A stretch of 64,000 nucleotides of DNA from Rhodococcus sp. 14-2470-1b (GTDB lineage Bacteria > Actinomycetota > Actinomycetes > Mycobacteriales > Mycobacteriaceae). The translations under genes and the position numbers were made by a program. Under the pieces are notes generated by a model. It was not told the origin of the DNA. It ran no database searches and worked only from the letters and a program-made list of their open reading frames with translations. Below, one piece after another: positions 1 through 10,641 of this stretch. Numbering within the stretch: the first letter of the stretch is position 1; the number at the start of each line of letters is the position of its first letter. The DNA lies in the NCBI RefSeq assembly GCF_002259415.1, contig NZ_NPFY01000011.1, forward strand, positions 62,001 to 126,000, given 5' to 3'.

Positions 1-1
1 C

Positions 2-496
2 GGGCGCGAACGAGTCTTCGAGCATCACTCGCTGAAATTCGGTACACCACTGCTGATCTTTCGGCTGGGTTACTCGATCGAGACGCGCTACGGCGTCCTG
101 CAGGAGATCGCGCAAGCAGTGCAGGACGGCATCGAAATTCCGTTGGAGATGGGCCACGCAAGCGTCATCTGGCAGCGTGATGTTGCTGATTACGCCATCC
201 GATCCCTCACCTTGGCCACCTCACCACCGCGCCGTCTCAACATCACAGGACCCGAGATCGTGTCGATCAGATGGCTCGCTCACAAATTCGGCCGGATCCT
301 GGGCAAAGAACCTCGCTTCACGGGCACCGAAACCGGCACCTCGTACGTGATGGACGGTTCTTCCATCCAGTCGGAGTTCGGCTTCCCGTCGACGACACTG
401 TCCACCATGATCGACTCCGTCGCGGCGTGGGTGGCGGCCGATGGCGAGACGCTCGGCAAGCCCACGAAGTTCCAACAGCGTCAGGGCAAGTTCTGA
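2..496 (+). CDS. NAD-dependent epimerase/dehydratase family protein, C-terminal part (5' end outside window)
   Basis: The reading frame is open from the left edge to TGA at 494-496, so only the last 164 residues are present. The segment resembles the substrate-binding C-terminal half of extended short-chain dehydrogenase/epimerases: a phrase like LLIFRLGYSIETRYG, then QRDVADYAIRSL (the usual position where such proteins list a control-domain helix), then LNITGPE followed by a helix. The Rossmann fold and YxxxK site would lie outside the window. It overlaps the next gene by one base (TGATG), so it is the upstream member of a four-gene operon running to 3453. Substrate is unknown; context suggests breakdown of a small organic acid or aromatic-derived ketone. 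Confidence 0.75.
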   Translation, partial: GRERVFEHHSLKFGTPLLIFRLGYSIETRYGVLQEIAQAVQDGIEIPLEMGHASVIWQRDVADYAIRSLTLATSPPRRLNITGPEIVSIRWLAHKFGRILGKEPRFTGTETGTSYVMDGSSIQSEFGFPSTTLSTMIDSVAAWVAADGETLGKPTKFQQRQGKF

Positions 497-1239
497 TGAC
501 GACGTTCGCCCGCACCAACAGCCAGAACCGGCCGGACACCGAGGTGAGAGAAGGTTCCTTGATGAACGTCATCGCAGTCGATCGCGAGGACGTAGCCGAG
601 TTCGACGACTGGTACTCGAGAGAACACTTCCCCGAACGTCTGGCGGTAGGCGGCTTTCGAAACGCACGTCGATTCGTCGAACATCCGGATCGCGGGGCGG
701 ACCGCGTCGAGTACTTCTCGATCTACGAGACGGATTCGACCGACACACTCACCAGCGACGAGTACCTCGCCGCACTCGACTCGCCCACTCCCCGCACGAC
801 TACGAGCGTCGGCCTGTTTCGCGAAAACGAACGCACGGTGGGAAGTTTGATCCTTCGAGCAGGAACGGGCCGGACCGGCACCATCGCTCTTGCGCGGATC
901 ACCTCTCACCGCGAGCACCTCGACGATCTGATCGAGCACCTGTCCAAGGTCGCCCACGCAGTAATCGCCGACGGAGGCGCGGAAGGTGTTGCCTTGTACG
1001 AGTCCGACGCGCGTGCCACGTCCGCAAAGGACAACACCGCCGAGGGTCGGACGGCTGGGCTCACCGGTTCGGCCGAGGACGGCCCAGGTTCACTGTTTCT
1101 GGTAGTGGATCTCCACGGTTCCGTGAATCCACCACGGACGCAGAGCCTCTGCACCGCAGTCGAGCAGATCGGTGCTTCTGTTCGCTGGTCGATGTACCGG
1201 CTGGTGTCCGACCAGACCTCCCACGCAGAACAGGACTGA
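496..1239 (+). CDS. Hypothetical protein, probable dimeric alpha/beta-barrel fold
   Basis: 247 residues, starting at ATG 496 that overlaps the preceding stop codon by one base. No signal peptide or membrane segment is visible. Residues about 25-50 (DREDVAEFDDWYSREHFPERL...) have the look of ferredoxin-like dimeric barrel proteins of the EthD/stress-responsive type, in which a D-W-Y/H-x-E-H motif lies at the pocket; a second, weaker copy may begin near residue 110 (ALARITSHREHLDDLIEHL). Such proteins bind or degrade small aromatic or acyl compounds. It lies between a dehydrogenase and a fumarylacetoacetase-family enzyme, so a catabolic or substrate-handling role is inferred. No closer assignment is justified. 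Confidence 0.65.
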   Translation: MTTFARTNSQNRPDTEVREGSLMNVIAVDREDVAEFDDWYSREHFPERLAVGGFRNARRFVEHPDRGADRVEYFSIYETDSTDTLTSDEYLAALDSPTPRTTTSVGLFRENERTVGSLILRAGTGRTGTIALARITSHREHLDDLIEHLSKVAHAVIADGGAEGVALYESDARATSAKDNTAEGRTAGLTGSAEDGPGSLFLVVDLHGSVNPPRTQSLCTAVEQIGASVRWSMYRLVSDQTSHAEQD

Positions 1240-1243
1240 AAAG

Positions 1244-2131
1244 ATGCGAATCGCTAATCACGATGGCCGGCTGACGATGCTGACCCGACACGGCGCAATC
1301 GATGTCGCCCGCGCGAGCGACGGTCTGTTCGACCATCGCGTCGAGGCAATCTACGACCGATGGGAGGAATTCGTCGACTGGAGTCGAACGTGCGAATCCG
1401 ATGCTCCTGGTCACCGAGAGCACCCGATCGCGACAGTCGGGCCGATCAGCCCGCGACCTCGGCAGATCTTCGGCATAGGGCTCAACTACGTCGATCATGC
1501 ACGCGAAGCCGGTTCACCCTTGCCCGAGGTTCCGTTGATCTTCACCAAGTTCCCGTCCTCCATCGCCGGGCCCGACGCAGTCATCGAACTCTCCGGCCCG
1601 AGTGTCGACTGGGAGGTCGAGCTCGTCGTCGTCATCGGACGAGAAGCTTCGAACGTATCCGGGAGCGACGCCTGGAGTCACGTCGCAGGGCTCACTGTTG
1701 GACAGGACGTGTCGGATCGAGACGTTCAGCTGCAGGGTAAGACAGCACAATTCAGCTTCGGGAAGTCGTTTGCCAATTTCGCACCGATCGGCCCGGCACT
1801 CGTGACACCCGACGAATTCGACGACCCGAACGAACTGACCCTGAAGTGCTGGATCGGCGACGAACTGATGCAGGACGGCACCTCCTCGGATCTGGTGTTC
1901 TCGGTCGCCGAGCTGATCGAATACATCTCCGCGAAGGTGACCCTCTTTCCAGGGGACCTGATCTTCACCGGAACCCCCGCGGGCGTCGGGTTGGGCCGGA
2001 CCCCGCAGAGGTACCTGGCGGACGGAGACATCATCACCAGCGAGATCGGCGGAATCGGAACGATGACGAACAAGGTCACTGCGCCGCAACGAGTGACATC
2101 CCGCCCCGCCGTGGACGTAGGTGCATTGTGA
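1244..2131 (+). CDS. Fumarylacetoacetate hydrolase (FAH) family protein
   Basis: 295 residues from ATG 1244, four bases after the previous stop. The C-terminal two thirds is a clear FAH fold: IFGIGLNYVDHAREAG (entry motif), the metal-binding E-V-E stretch in DWEVELVVVIG, GLTVGQDVSDRDVQ, KSFANFAPIGPAL, and the closing GDLIFTGTPAGVG. These enzymes cleave C-C bonds of beta-diketo acids, or hydrate or decarboxylate oxo-dienoates in aromatic ring-cleavage pathways, using Mg2+ or Mn2+. The N-terminal 75 residues are a short lid as in the YcgM/HpcE-like group. The stop codon overlaps the GTG start of the MFS transporter (GTGA), so enzyme and importer are translationally coupled. The exact substrate cannot be read from sequence. 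Confidence 0.9.
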   Translation: MRIANHDGRLTMLTRHGAIDVARASDGLFDHRVEAIYDRWEEFVDWSRTCESDAPGHREHPIATVGPISPRPRQIFGIGLNYVDHAREAGSPLPEVPLIFTKFPSSIAGPDAVIELSGPSVDWEVELVVVIGREASNVSGSDAWSHVAGLTVGQDVSDRDVQLQGKTAQFSFGKSFANFAPIGPALVTPDEFDDPNELTLKCWIGDELMQDGTSSDLVFSVAELIEYISAKVTLFPGDLIFTGTPAGVGLGRTPQRYLADGDIITSEIGGIGTMTNKVTAPQRVTSRPAVDVGAL

Positions 2132-3453
2132 GTGCCCCGGACGCCTCTAGAGTTTCATCCGCCTCCAAGCAGCTGAACGCCGAGAACGCGTACTCCCCCA
2201 GGGAACGCAAGGTGGTGCTGACTTTCGCTATCGTCGGCGCGCTGATCGAGAGCATGGAACTGAACCTGCTGAGTTATCCGCTCCGCGACCTGTCCGATTC
2301 GTTCGCCGTCTCGACGCAGGCCGTCGTCGGTGTCATCACGATGCAGTCGATCGCCTCGATCGCCGGCGGCTTCCTGTTCGGCTGGATCGCCGACCGATGG
2401 GGCCGGCGCCCCACGTATGTCGCGTTCACCTCGATCTACGGAGTACTCGCGGTGGTCGGCGCATTCCTGAACAGCTTCGAGGCGTTCACCGTCACCAGAG
2501 TTCTTGCCGGGGTCGCCATGGGAGGTGCCTTCGGCGTCATCTTCGCGATGTTCACCGAGACCTGGAAAACGAAGAACCGCGGCCTCATGGGAAGCGTTCT
2601 GCAGGGAATGTTCATCTGCGGCACATTGATCACGCAGGCAATCCTGTTCTCCACCATCACAACTCTCGGTTCGGACTCCGGCTGGCGCACCGGATTCGTC
2701 GTCATCGGTGCGATGAGTGTGGCGGTGGGACTCGTCGCCTTCAAGATGCTGCCTGAATCCAAAGTGTGGCGTGCAGCTCGAGACGGCACGTCACAGCCCA
2801 CCGTCGACGACGCCGCTCACGAACCCGTCAGCGCACAGGAGCGGAAGCGAACGATTGTCGGCGGCATCTTCCTCACCATCGCCACAACCGGAATTTTCGC
2901 GGCCAGCTACTGCTACATCACTTTCGGTCCGACCTACCTTCGCGAGTACGCCGGCTTGTCGCTCGGATGGGCGACCGTGGTTCTCACCGTCGGAACAGTG
3001 CTCGGCATAGCCTCGTACATCACCTTCGGCGCGGTGTCCGACGCGATCGGTCGACGCGGTTCCACCTTCTGGTCGTGCGCAGTCGGCGTCGTCGGGTTCG
3101 GCTTGTTTCTGTGGATCGGATCGGACACCGAGACGGCCGCTGGGTCAGGATCGATCGTATCGGCGGCAACGATCGCCCTGGCCGGCACCGCAATCGGATA
3201 TGCCGGGTTCGGGGTAATAGGTACGTGGATCTCCGAGTTCTACCCCACCCGCTACCGCGCTTTCGGCTCCGGTGCGACGTACTACGTCGCCCGCGGAATC
3301 GGATCGGGACTGTTCCCTCTGTTCGCACTGATGCTCGCAGACGGGAACATCCACAAGGCAATGGGATTCGGAGTCGCGGGTGCGCTTGTCGGGATGCTCG
3401 GATGCCTCCTGGTCCCGGAAACTCGCGGAAAGGTCATCACGACTACGGACTGA
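2128..3453 (+). CDS. MFS transporter, aromatic acid/H+ symporter-like
   Basis: 441 residues, starting at GTG 2128 inside the GTGA overlap with the FAH-family gene. About twelve hydrophobic segments are visible. The loop between TM2 and TM3 carries GWIADRWGRRPTYV, the classic G-x-x-x-D-R-x-G-R-R signature of major facilitator proteins, with a weaker second copy GAVSDAIGRRGSTF in the second half, and an Asp/Glu-containing TM1 (ALIESMELNLLSYPL). This pattern suits proton-coupled import of aromatic or short organic acids. As last gene of the operon it probably brings in the compound degraded by the upstream enzymes. A long perfect palindrome follows 24 bases after the stop and may end the transcript. 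Confidence 0.85.
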   Translation: MSAPDASRVSSASKQLNAENAYSPRERKVVLTFAIVGALIESMELNLLSYPLRDLSDSFAVSTQAVVGVITMQSIASIAGGFLFGWIADRWGRRPTYVAFTSIYGVLAVVGAFLNSFEAFTVTRVLAGVAMGGAFGVIFAMFTETWKTKNRGLMGSVLQGMFICGTLITQAILFSTITTLGSDSGWRTGFVVIGAMSVAVGLVAFKMLPESKVWRAARDGTSQPTVDDAAHEPVSAQERKRTIVGGIFLTIATTGIFAASYCYITFGPTYLREYAGLSLGWATVVLTVGTVLGIASYITFGAVSDAIGRRGSTFWSCAVGVVGFGLFLWIGSDTETAAGSGSIVSAATIALAGTAIGYAGFGVIGTWISEFYPTRYRAFGSGATYYVARGIGSGLFPLFALMLADGNIHKAMGFGVAGALVGMLGCLLVPETRGKVITTTD

Positions 3454-3477
3454 CCAGCAGCCATCAGCAGCACGCGA

Positions 3478-3509
3478 GCCGTGGTGACCATCATGATGGT
3501 CACCACGGC
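3478..3509. repeat. Perfect 32-bp palindrome without loop
   Basis: Two 16-base arms starting GCCGTGGTGACCATCA are exact reverse complements meeting with no spacer (centre between 3493 and 3494). It sits 24 bases past the MFS stop codon and 26 bases before the WhiB start. It could act as a transcription terminator for the upstream operon (there is no T-tract, which is common in actinobacteria) or as an operator for the whiB gene. The sequence does not decide. Confidence 0.6.
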
Positions 3510-3534
3510 CGCCGTTCCATCAGAGGAGCCAGCG

Positions 3535-3831
3535 ATGATCCACACCAAACCATCCGTCGATCGGTACTGGCGCCGACACGCTCGATGCCGCGGGTTCGGC
3601 TACCTCTTCTTCGGCGTCGAATACGAGTCGCGAGCCGACCGAATCCGCCGGGAAAGCCAAGCGAAGCGCCTGTGTGACGGATGCCCGGTGATCGAGAGGT
3701 GTCGACGCTACGCTCTCGCACAGTTCGAGGCTCACGGGATTTGGGGCGGGACGACCGAAGTCGAACGTACGAGGCAGGTGGACTGTCGCACGCGAGGGAA
3801 TCCCCCATGTGTGTCTTCTCCGGCAGGATAG
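3535..3831 (+). CDS. WhiB-family iron-sulfur transcription factor
   Basis: 98 residues from ATG 3535, chosen because AGAGGAG lies at good spacing upstream; an in-frame GTG at 3481 would place the palindrome inside the gene. The four cysteines that hold the [4Fe-4S] cluster are present at 18, 47, 50 and 56 (C-x28-C-x2-C-x5-C), followed by the G-I-W-G-G turn at 68-72 that identifies the family. The segment after the turn is short and only moderately basic. WhiB proteins bind the principal sigma factor and respond to redox or nitric oxide. Which WhiB subgroup this is cannot be told. It stands alone, followed by a separate Nudix gene. Confidence 0.92.
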   Translation: MIHTKPSVDRYWRRHARCRGFGYLFFGVEYESRADRIRRESQAKRLCDGCPVIERCRRYALAQFEAHGIWGGTTEVERTRQVDCRTRGNPPCVSSPAG

Positions 3832-3862
3832 AGGAATCGACTCACCCGAGGAGAAGGACACC

Positions 3863-4330
3863 ATGGCCAAGCTGAGCGCTGGAATCATTTTGTACAGAAC
3901 GGTGAACGGTGAGGTCGAAGTCCTCCTCGGCCACCCAGGAGGGCCGTTCTGGGCGAAGAAGGACGCAGGCGCGTGGTCGATCATCAAGGGTGAGTACGAG
4001 GACGACGAAGATCCCTGGGCCGCAGCTCAGCGCGAATTCCTCGAAGAAACCGGCTCACCGGTGCCGGCGGGCACAGACCCGATACGGCTCACACCCGTCA
4101 AGCAGCCCAGTGGAAAAATCGTGACGGCCTTCGGCGTCGACGGCGACCTCGATGCGGCCGGCGCACAGAGCAACACCTTCGAAATGGAATGGCCGAAGGG
4201 ATCGGGAAACATCAAGACATTCCCGGAAATCGACAGGCACGAATGGTTCACCTCCGACGAAGCCGAAGCCAAACTGCTCAAAGGCCACCGCCCGATCCTC
4301 GCCGAGCTGCTGAGGTATTTGCCCATCTGA
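3863..4330 (+). CDS. Nudix hydrolase
   Basis: 155 residues from ATG 3863 with a strong GAGGAGAAGGA ribosome site. The Nudix box is complete: G-x5-E-x7-R-E-F-L-E-E-T-G at about residues 43-65, giving the Mg2+-binding glutamates. The N-terminal SAGIILYRTVNGEVEVLLGHPGG and the central tract with F-W-A-K-K-D-A-G-A-W-S-I-I-K-G-E resemble the group annotated as NUDIX proteins acting on nucleoside diphosphate derivatives. Substrate is not predictable. It ends 22 bases before the stop of the convergent EAL-domain gene. Confidence 0.93.
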   Translation: MAKLSAGIILYRTVNGEVEVLLGHPGGPFWAKKDAGAWSIIKGEYEDDEDPWAAAQREFLEETGSPVPAGTDPIRLTPVKQPSGKIVTAFGVDGDLDAAGAQSNTFEMEWPKGSGNIKTFPEIDRHEWFTSDEAEAKLLKGHRPILAELLRYLPI

Positions 4331-4352
4331 CGCGGTACGTGCGACTCCTTGC

Positions 4353-5615
4353 CTAAGAACCGGTCCGCTGGAGCAGGGTGGTGGCGGCGTCGAGGACCAC
4401 ATCGCGGTCGTAGGTCAGTCGGTAGTCGTACATGCAAGTACCGTCGGGTGCCGCGCCGACGGGAAGGGCAACGAGCGCGACGGTCAACACGGGCGAAACC
4501 ACCACGATCGAATGTTCTTCGGCAAGTGGCTCATCGGGTCCGACGGCTACCTCGCGAAAGCGATGACGGGCATCGCCGGTATCGGGACGAACCGACTCCG
4601 GATCTCGTGTGCCGAAGACGACCGTCAACGCACTGTTCGCCGCAACGTCGTTCACTTCGGCGGCGTGAATTCGGTTGAGAGAGAGCGACGATCCGGTCGT
4701 CACAAGGACGATCGTCGACGGTCCCGCCGTCATGGCGCTGAGCAGCAATCCCGATCCGAGTGCGCCGACGAGAGCTTCGTCCGCACGCCGCGACCGCGTT
4801 GCCGCACTGACCACTCCGTACGGGGTCACTGCCGCCGGGGCGCGGACGGTCACCGCGACGTCGCGCGCTTCCGGATCCACACTCCTCGCCCCACCGCCGA
4901 ACGCCGGAAGCGGCGCGGGCGGGCCGAACAGATAACCCTGACCCCAGCTGGCGCCCATGTTCAGTGCCGTCCGCAGGTGTTGCTCGGTTTCGATGCCCTC
5001 CGCGACGATCCGCGCACCGGTCCGATCGGCTTCCGCCGCGACCGCCGACACGACAGCTGCGGTGTGCGCCGTAGGCCGGCTCTGCACGAGCCCCATGTCG
5101 AGCTTGATCACGTCCGGTCGGAGGAACGGCAGCAGCGCCAGGCTCGACGAGTCCGCACCGACGTCGTCGACGGCCACGCGCCAACCCAGGTGCCTCGCGT
5201 GTTCGACGGCTCGCAGCAGACGCGCAGGATCTCGGAGGAGGTTCCGCTCGGTGATCTCGATGACGATCGACATCCCACGGGCCTGAGCGAGCAGTGTCGA
5301 CGACTGACGAGGCGGCGAACTCTCGAGCGCGACGGGCTCGGCATTTACGAACAGCATCAACCCATCCGGCAGACCTGCGTCGAGAGCTCCGCGCAGAGCC
5401 GTCAATCGGCATCGCCAATCGAAGTCGGCAATCACGTCGTACGATTCCGCTGCCGACAGCAAACCTGGCGTCGTCGGCCAGGGACTACCGGGGCCTGCCC
5501 GGGTGAGGGCCTCGAACCCGACGATGCAGTTGCTGTCGAGGGCAACGATCGGCTGATACACCGAATCGATGTCGACCGTGAGCGGTGAGGCCGCAGCCGT
5601 GTCGTGGTGGCGCAC
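4353..5615 (-). CDS. EAL-domain cyclic-di-GMP phosphodiesterase with C-terminal DICT-like sensor region
   Basis: 420 residues. The GTG start at 5615 is chosen because AAGGAGG sits eight bases upstream; the same frame stays open much further through the antisense of the kinase gene but that is not coding. The EAL domain covers about residues 15-245: E-A-L itself at 35-37 (GFEALTR), FVNAEP, EITERN, VDDVGADSSSLALL and KLDM, then AEGIETEQHL and GQGYLFG. These supply most metal and c-di-GMP contacts, so activity is plausible. The remaining 160 residues form an alpha/beta region resembling the DICT sensory domain often joined to c-di-GMP proteins; this part is a weaker call. The gene is divergent from a Ser/Thr kinase with about 147 bases between starts. 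Confidence 0.88.
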   Translation of the reverse strand: MRHHDTAAASPLTVDIDSVYQPIVALDSNCIVGFEALTRAGPGSPWPTTPGLLSAAESYDVIADFDWRCRLTALRGALDAGLPDGLMLFVNAEPVALESSPPRQSSTLLAQARGMSIVIEITERNLLRDPARLLRAVEHARHLGWRVAVDDVGADSSSLALLPFLRPDVIKLDMGLVQSRPTAHTAAVVSAVAAEADRTGARIVAEGIETEQHLRTALNMGASWGQGYLFGPPAPLPAFGGGARSVDPEARDVAVTVRAPAAVTPYGVVSAATRSRRADEALVGALGSGLLLSAMTAGPSTIVLVTTGSSLSLNRIHAAEVNDVAANSALTVVFGTRDPESVRPDTGDARHRFREVAVGPDEPLAEEHSIVVVSPVLTVALVALPVGAAPDGTCMYDYRLTYDRDVVLDAATTLLQRTGS

Positions 5616-5762
5616 GTGCCCGTCCTCCTTGCTGAAACCCGACGAAATCCACCCCACCCGGCCTTCATCATGCCCTGCGCGTCGCCTGGGCACCGGGTGC
5701 GGGGCGAAGACACGACGATATGGTTCGACGTAATCGCACACTCGGATCGGACGGACACATCG

Positions 5763-7124
<1,362 letters not shown>

Positions 7125-7171
7125 CCGATTCCTCGTCGCATGACGGGGGTCCACCGACCCGAAGACTTGGA

Positions 7172-7207
7172 TACCCCCCGGGGTACTTGCATACCCCCCT
7201 AGGTATG
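7172..7207. promoter_or_regulatory. Two tandem CsoR/CstR-type operators upstream of the MmpL operon
   Basis: The first site is TACCCC-CC-GGGGTA at 7172-7185. The second is CATACC-N6-GGTATG at 7190-7207. Their centres lie 20 bp apart, about two helical turns. TACC...GGTA inverted repeats with a C/G-rich middle are the known operator form of the CsoR family, and the operon carries a CsoR-family gene at 9954. Binding is inferred. Confidence 0.7.
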
Positions 7208-7286
7208 TGTCACAGTGGGCATCGGCAGAGCATGTCGCCCCAACCCTCGCGGCTCACCCACCCGAGAGACAAGTGGGCCCATGTGT

Positions 7287-7302
7287 ATACCCCCACCCGT
7301 AT
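7287..7302. promoter_or_regulatory. Third CsoR-type half-palindrome next to the MmpL ribosome site
   Basis: ATAC-N8-GTAT with a C-rich centre, just before the AGGAGAA ribosome site of the MmpL gene. It resembles the two upstream operators but lacks the inner C/G pairing, so it is a weaker candidate. Confidence 0.45.
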
Positions 7303-7313
7303 CAGGAGAAATC

Positions 7314-9470
7314 ATGGCCGAGTTCGACACCGCGCCGGCGCCCAGCCGCGTCGCCCCTGATCGAGCCCGCACCCTCGGTGCGCTCGGTCGCCTCGGAAGC
7401 GTCATGGTTACACGCCGCCGATGGGTGTTCGGGATCTGGCTCATCGCGCTCGTCGCACTGGGTTCTGCAGCGCCGTCCGTCTTTTCGTCGCTCGCAGGTG
7501 CCGGTTGGCAGGCCAACGGGTCCGAGTCGGTTCAGGTCCGTGAACTCGCCCAGCACCATTTCGGCGGAAACTCCTCCGCCGCGGTCCAGGTCGTCGTTCA
7601 CTCCGACACCGCAGCCATCGATGACCCCGCGGTGCAGCAGACACTCACCGACGTTGCGGCTGTGTTCGACGGCGACACCCGCTTCGGCGACGTCATCGCC
7701 CCACAGCCGGGGATGACCATCAGCCCCGACGGGCACACCGCGATACTCATCGCCGGCGCCAACGCGAGCACCGACGATATGGTGAAAGCCGTCGACGACG
7801 TCAAAATGCAGCTCACTGCACTGTCCCGGGACGGTATCGAGGTCTACCCCACCGGATCCTCAGCGCTCTGGTCGGACTTCAACAAAGCCAACCACGATGC
7901 GATGATTCAAGCCGAATTGTTCTCGTGGCCGGTCACATTGGCGATTATGGTGCTCGCCTTCGGCTCGCTCGTCGCCGCAGGTTTGCCACTGCTGCTCACC
8001 GTCGCCGGTCTCGTCGCCTCCGCAGGCGGATTGGTGCTCCTCAACGAGGTGACGCCCATTTCGGTGTGGGCGATGAACTTCGCGATGATGTTCGCGCTCG
8101 CACTCGGTATCGACTACGCCCTGTTCATCGTCGCCCGTTTCCGCGACGCTCTACGTGCGGGCGACCCACGCGCCGCGGTCGCCGAGACCATGGACACCGC
8201 AGGCAAAGCAGTGGTCCTCTCCGGACTGACCGTGCTGGTCAGCCTCTCGGCAGTGTTGCTCGTTCCCGCGCCGGCCGTCCGCACCATGGCCGTGGGAATC
8301 ATGCTCGCCGTCGGCTTCGTCCTGGTCGCGACCATGACACTGCTGCCCGCCACACTGGGCGCGCTCGGCACCAAGGTCAACTCCGCCTCGTTGCCGTTTG
8401 CCAAGCGTCAACACCATCGCTCCCCGAAATTCGCTGCATGGGGCGAACTGCTCCACAAACACCCCTGGCCCTTCGCACTCGTCTCCGTCGGCATCCTTGT
8501 TGCCCTCGCACTGCCGGTGCTGGGACTGAAGGTCGCGATGCCGTCGATCGCTGTCGTCCCCGAAGACGCACCGGTCAGGCAAGGGTACGAACTGGTGCAA
8601 GCGCAGTTCGGCAACGGCGCACCCGGTGCACTGCAGATCGTCGTCCCGACCACCGACGCAGCCACGACGGCGGCCACAGCGAGCGAGGTGGACGGGATCT
8701 CGATGGTCACTCCACCTCAGCTCGCAGCGGACGACTCCGATTACGCACTACTCCAAGCTCTTCCCGACGTGGACCCCTCCGACGCTGCCATGGGCACGAT
8801 CCTCGGCGACCTCCGCGCACACCTGCCGGACTCCGCGCTCGTCGGCGGCGCACCGGCGGAGAACCTGGACCTACAACATGCCCTGAACACCTACCTCCCG
8901 CTCGTCATCGGGATCATCCTCGTGCTCGGCTTCCTCCTGCTGCTCGCTGCTTTGCAGGCACCACTGATCGCGATCCTCGGCACCGGAGTCAGCCTTCTCT
9001 CGACCGCTGCGGCATTCGGCGTCGCGAAGTCGATATTCCAGGACGGGCACGGCGCGTCGCTACTCGGTTTCACGCCGCAGGGCTTTCTCGACGGCTGGGG
9101 ACCTGTGTTCTTCTTCGCGATGATTTTCGCGATCGCCATGGACTACACCGTGTTCTTGCTCGCTACCGCCAAGGAGCATTACGAACGTTCCGGCGACCCG
9201 AAGAAGGCCCAGGTCGACGGTCTCGCTCACTCCGGACGTGTCATATTCGCCGCCGCCGCGGTCATGGTCGCAGTATTCTTCACCTTCGCGCTCTCCGATC
9301 CACTCCCACCGAAGGAGATGGGCATCATCCTCGGGGTCGCGGTTCTGCTGGACGCGTTCTTGATCAGGCTGATCCTGCTCCCGGTCCTGTTGCGGCTGAG
9401 CGGCCACGCCGCCTGGTGGTCACCCTCGTGGCTCCGCAGGGTCCTGCCGTCGATCCACTTCTCGCACTGA
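7314..9470 (+). CDS. MMPL/RND-family transporter
   Basis: 718 residues from ATG 7314 with CAGGAGAAATC upstream. The layout is that of MmpL proteins: one N-terminal helix, an extracytoplasmic domain, six membrane helices, then a second helix-domain-five-helix half. Both halves keep the Asp-Tyr proton-relay pair of the family: GIDYALFIVARFRD and AMDYTVFLLATAKEHYERSGD. Short MmpLs of this size lack the long C-terminal tail of lipid exporters. Substrate is unknown. It is the first gene of a unit with a DUF302 protein and a CsoR-family repressor, and the promoter carries operator-like repeats, so expression probably rises with metal or sulfur stress. Confidence 0.92.
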   Translation: MAEFDTAPAPSRVAPDRARTLGALGRLGSVMVTRRRWVFGIWLIALVALGSAAPSVFSSLAGAGWQANGSESVQVRELAQHHFGGNSSAAVQVVVHSDTAAIDDPAVQQTLTDVAAVFDGDTRFGDVIAPQPGMTISPDGHTAILIAGANASTDDMVKAVDDVKMQLTALSRDGIEVYPTGSSALWSDFNKANHDAMIQAELFSWPVTLAIMVLAFGSLVAAGLPLLLTVAGLVASAGGLVLLNEVTPISVWAMNFAMMFALALGIDYALFIVARFRDALRAGDPRAAVAETMDTAGKAVVLSGLTVLVSLSAVLLVPAPAVRTMAVGIMLAVGFVLVATMTLLPATLGALGTKVNSASLPFAKRQHHRSPKFAAWGELLHKHPWPFALVSVGILVALALPVLGLKVAMPSIAVVPEDAPVRQGYELVQAQFGNGAPGALQIVVPTTDAATTAATASEVDGISMVTPPQLAADDSDYALLQALPDVDPSDAAMGTILGDLRAHLPDSALVGGAPAENLDLQHALNTYLPLVIGIILVLGFLLLLAALQAPLIAILGTGVSLLSTAAAFGVAKSIFQDGHGASLLGFTPQGFLDGWGPVFFFAMIFAIAMDYTVFLLATAKEHYERSGDPKKAQVDGLAHSGRVIFAAAAVMVAVFFTFALSDPLPPKEMGIILGVAVLLDAFLIRLILLPVLLRLSGHAAWWSPSWLRRVLPSIHFSH

Positions 9471-9496
9471 ACACGTACTCGAAAGGAATCTCAGCC

Positions 9497-10223
<727 letters not shown>

Positions 10224-10237
10224 GTTTCACTCGGGCC

Positions 10238-10266
10238 TTGACGCCTGATTCGACAAGAGTCAATAT
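10238..10266 (+). promoter_or_regulatory. Probable arsR promoter/operator
   Basis: TTGACG (10238-10243), 17 bases, then CAATAT (10261-10266) fits a -35/-10 pair. TTGAC...GTCAA (10238-10263) also forms an inverted repeat that ArsR could occupy. The -10 lies only six bases before the arsR ATG, so the transcript is probably leaderless. All inferred. Confidence 0.45.
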
Positions 10267-10272
10267 AGACGG

Positions 10273-10641
10273 ATGTCGAACCAGACCTTGCCGATCGAAG
10301 ACGTCTCCGCAGGAGAATGCTGCTCGCCACTGGTTCGCGAGCCGCTGACGGTCGATCGGTCGGTAGACCTGGCTCGCATGTTCAAAGCCTTGGGTGACCC
10401 GGTGCGGTTGCGCTTGCTCAGCCTGGTCGCCAGCCACGACGGCGGCGAGGCATGCGTCTGCGACATCTCGCCACACTTCGACCTGTCGCAACCTACGATT
10501 TCCCACCACTTGAAAGTGTTGCGGGAGTGCGGACTGCTCGACTGCGAGCGACGCGGAACCTGGGTGTACTACTGGGTCGTTCCGACTGCACTGGAAGAAC
10601 TGTCGACCGTCCTCGGCACAACGACGTCGGTGACCTCGTGA
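10273..10641 (+). CDS. arsR: ArsR-family arsenite-responsive repressor
   Basis: 122 residues from ATG 10273. The winged-helix domain is typical of SmtB/ArsR: LARMFKALGDPVRLRLLSLVASHDGGEACVCDI, then DLSQPTISHHLKVLRECGL and a Y-Y wing. The cysteines at 16, 17 and 61/63 match the arrangement in the actinobacterial ArsR type (a Cys-Cys pair near the N-terminus plus one near the recognition region) rather than the E. coli ELCVCDL-only site. It starts the ars operon and overlaps the pump gene by four bases (GTGA). It should release DNA when As(III) or Sb(III) binds. Confidence 0.9.
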   Translation: MSNQTLPIEDVSAGECCSPLVREPLTVDRSVDLARMFKALGDPVRLRLLSLVASHDGGEACVCDISPHFDLSQPTISHHLKVLRECGLLDCERRGTWVYYWVVPTALEELSTVLGTTTSVTS

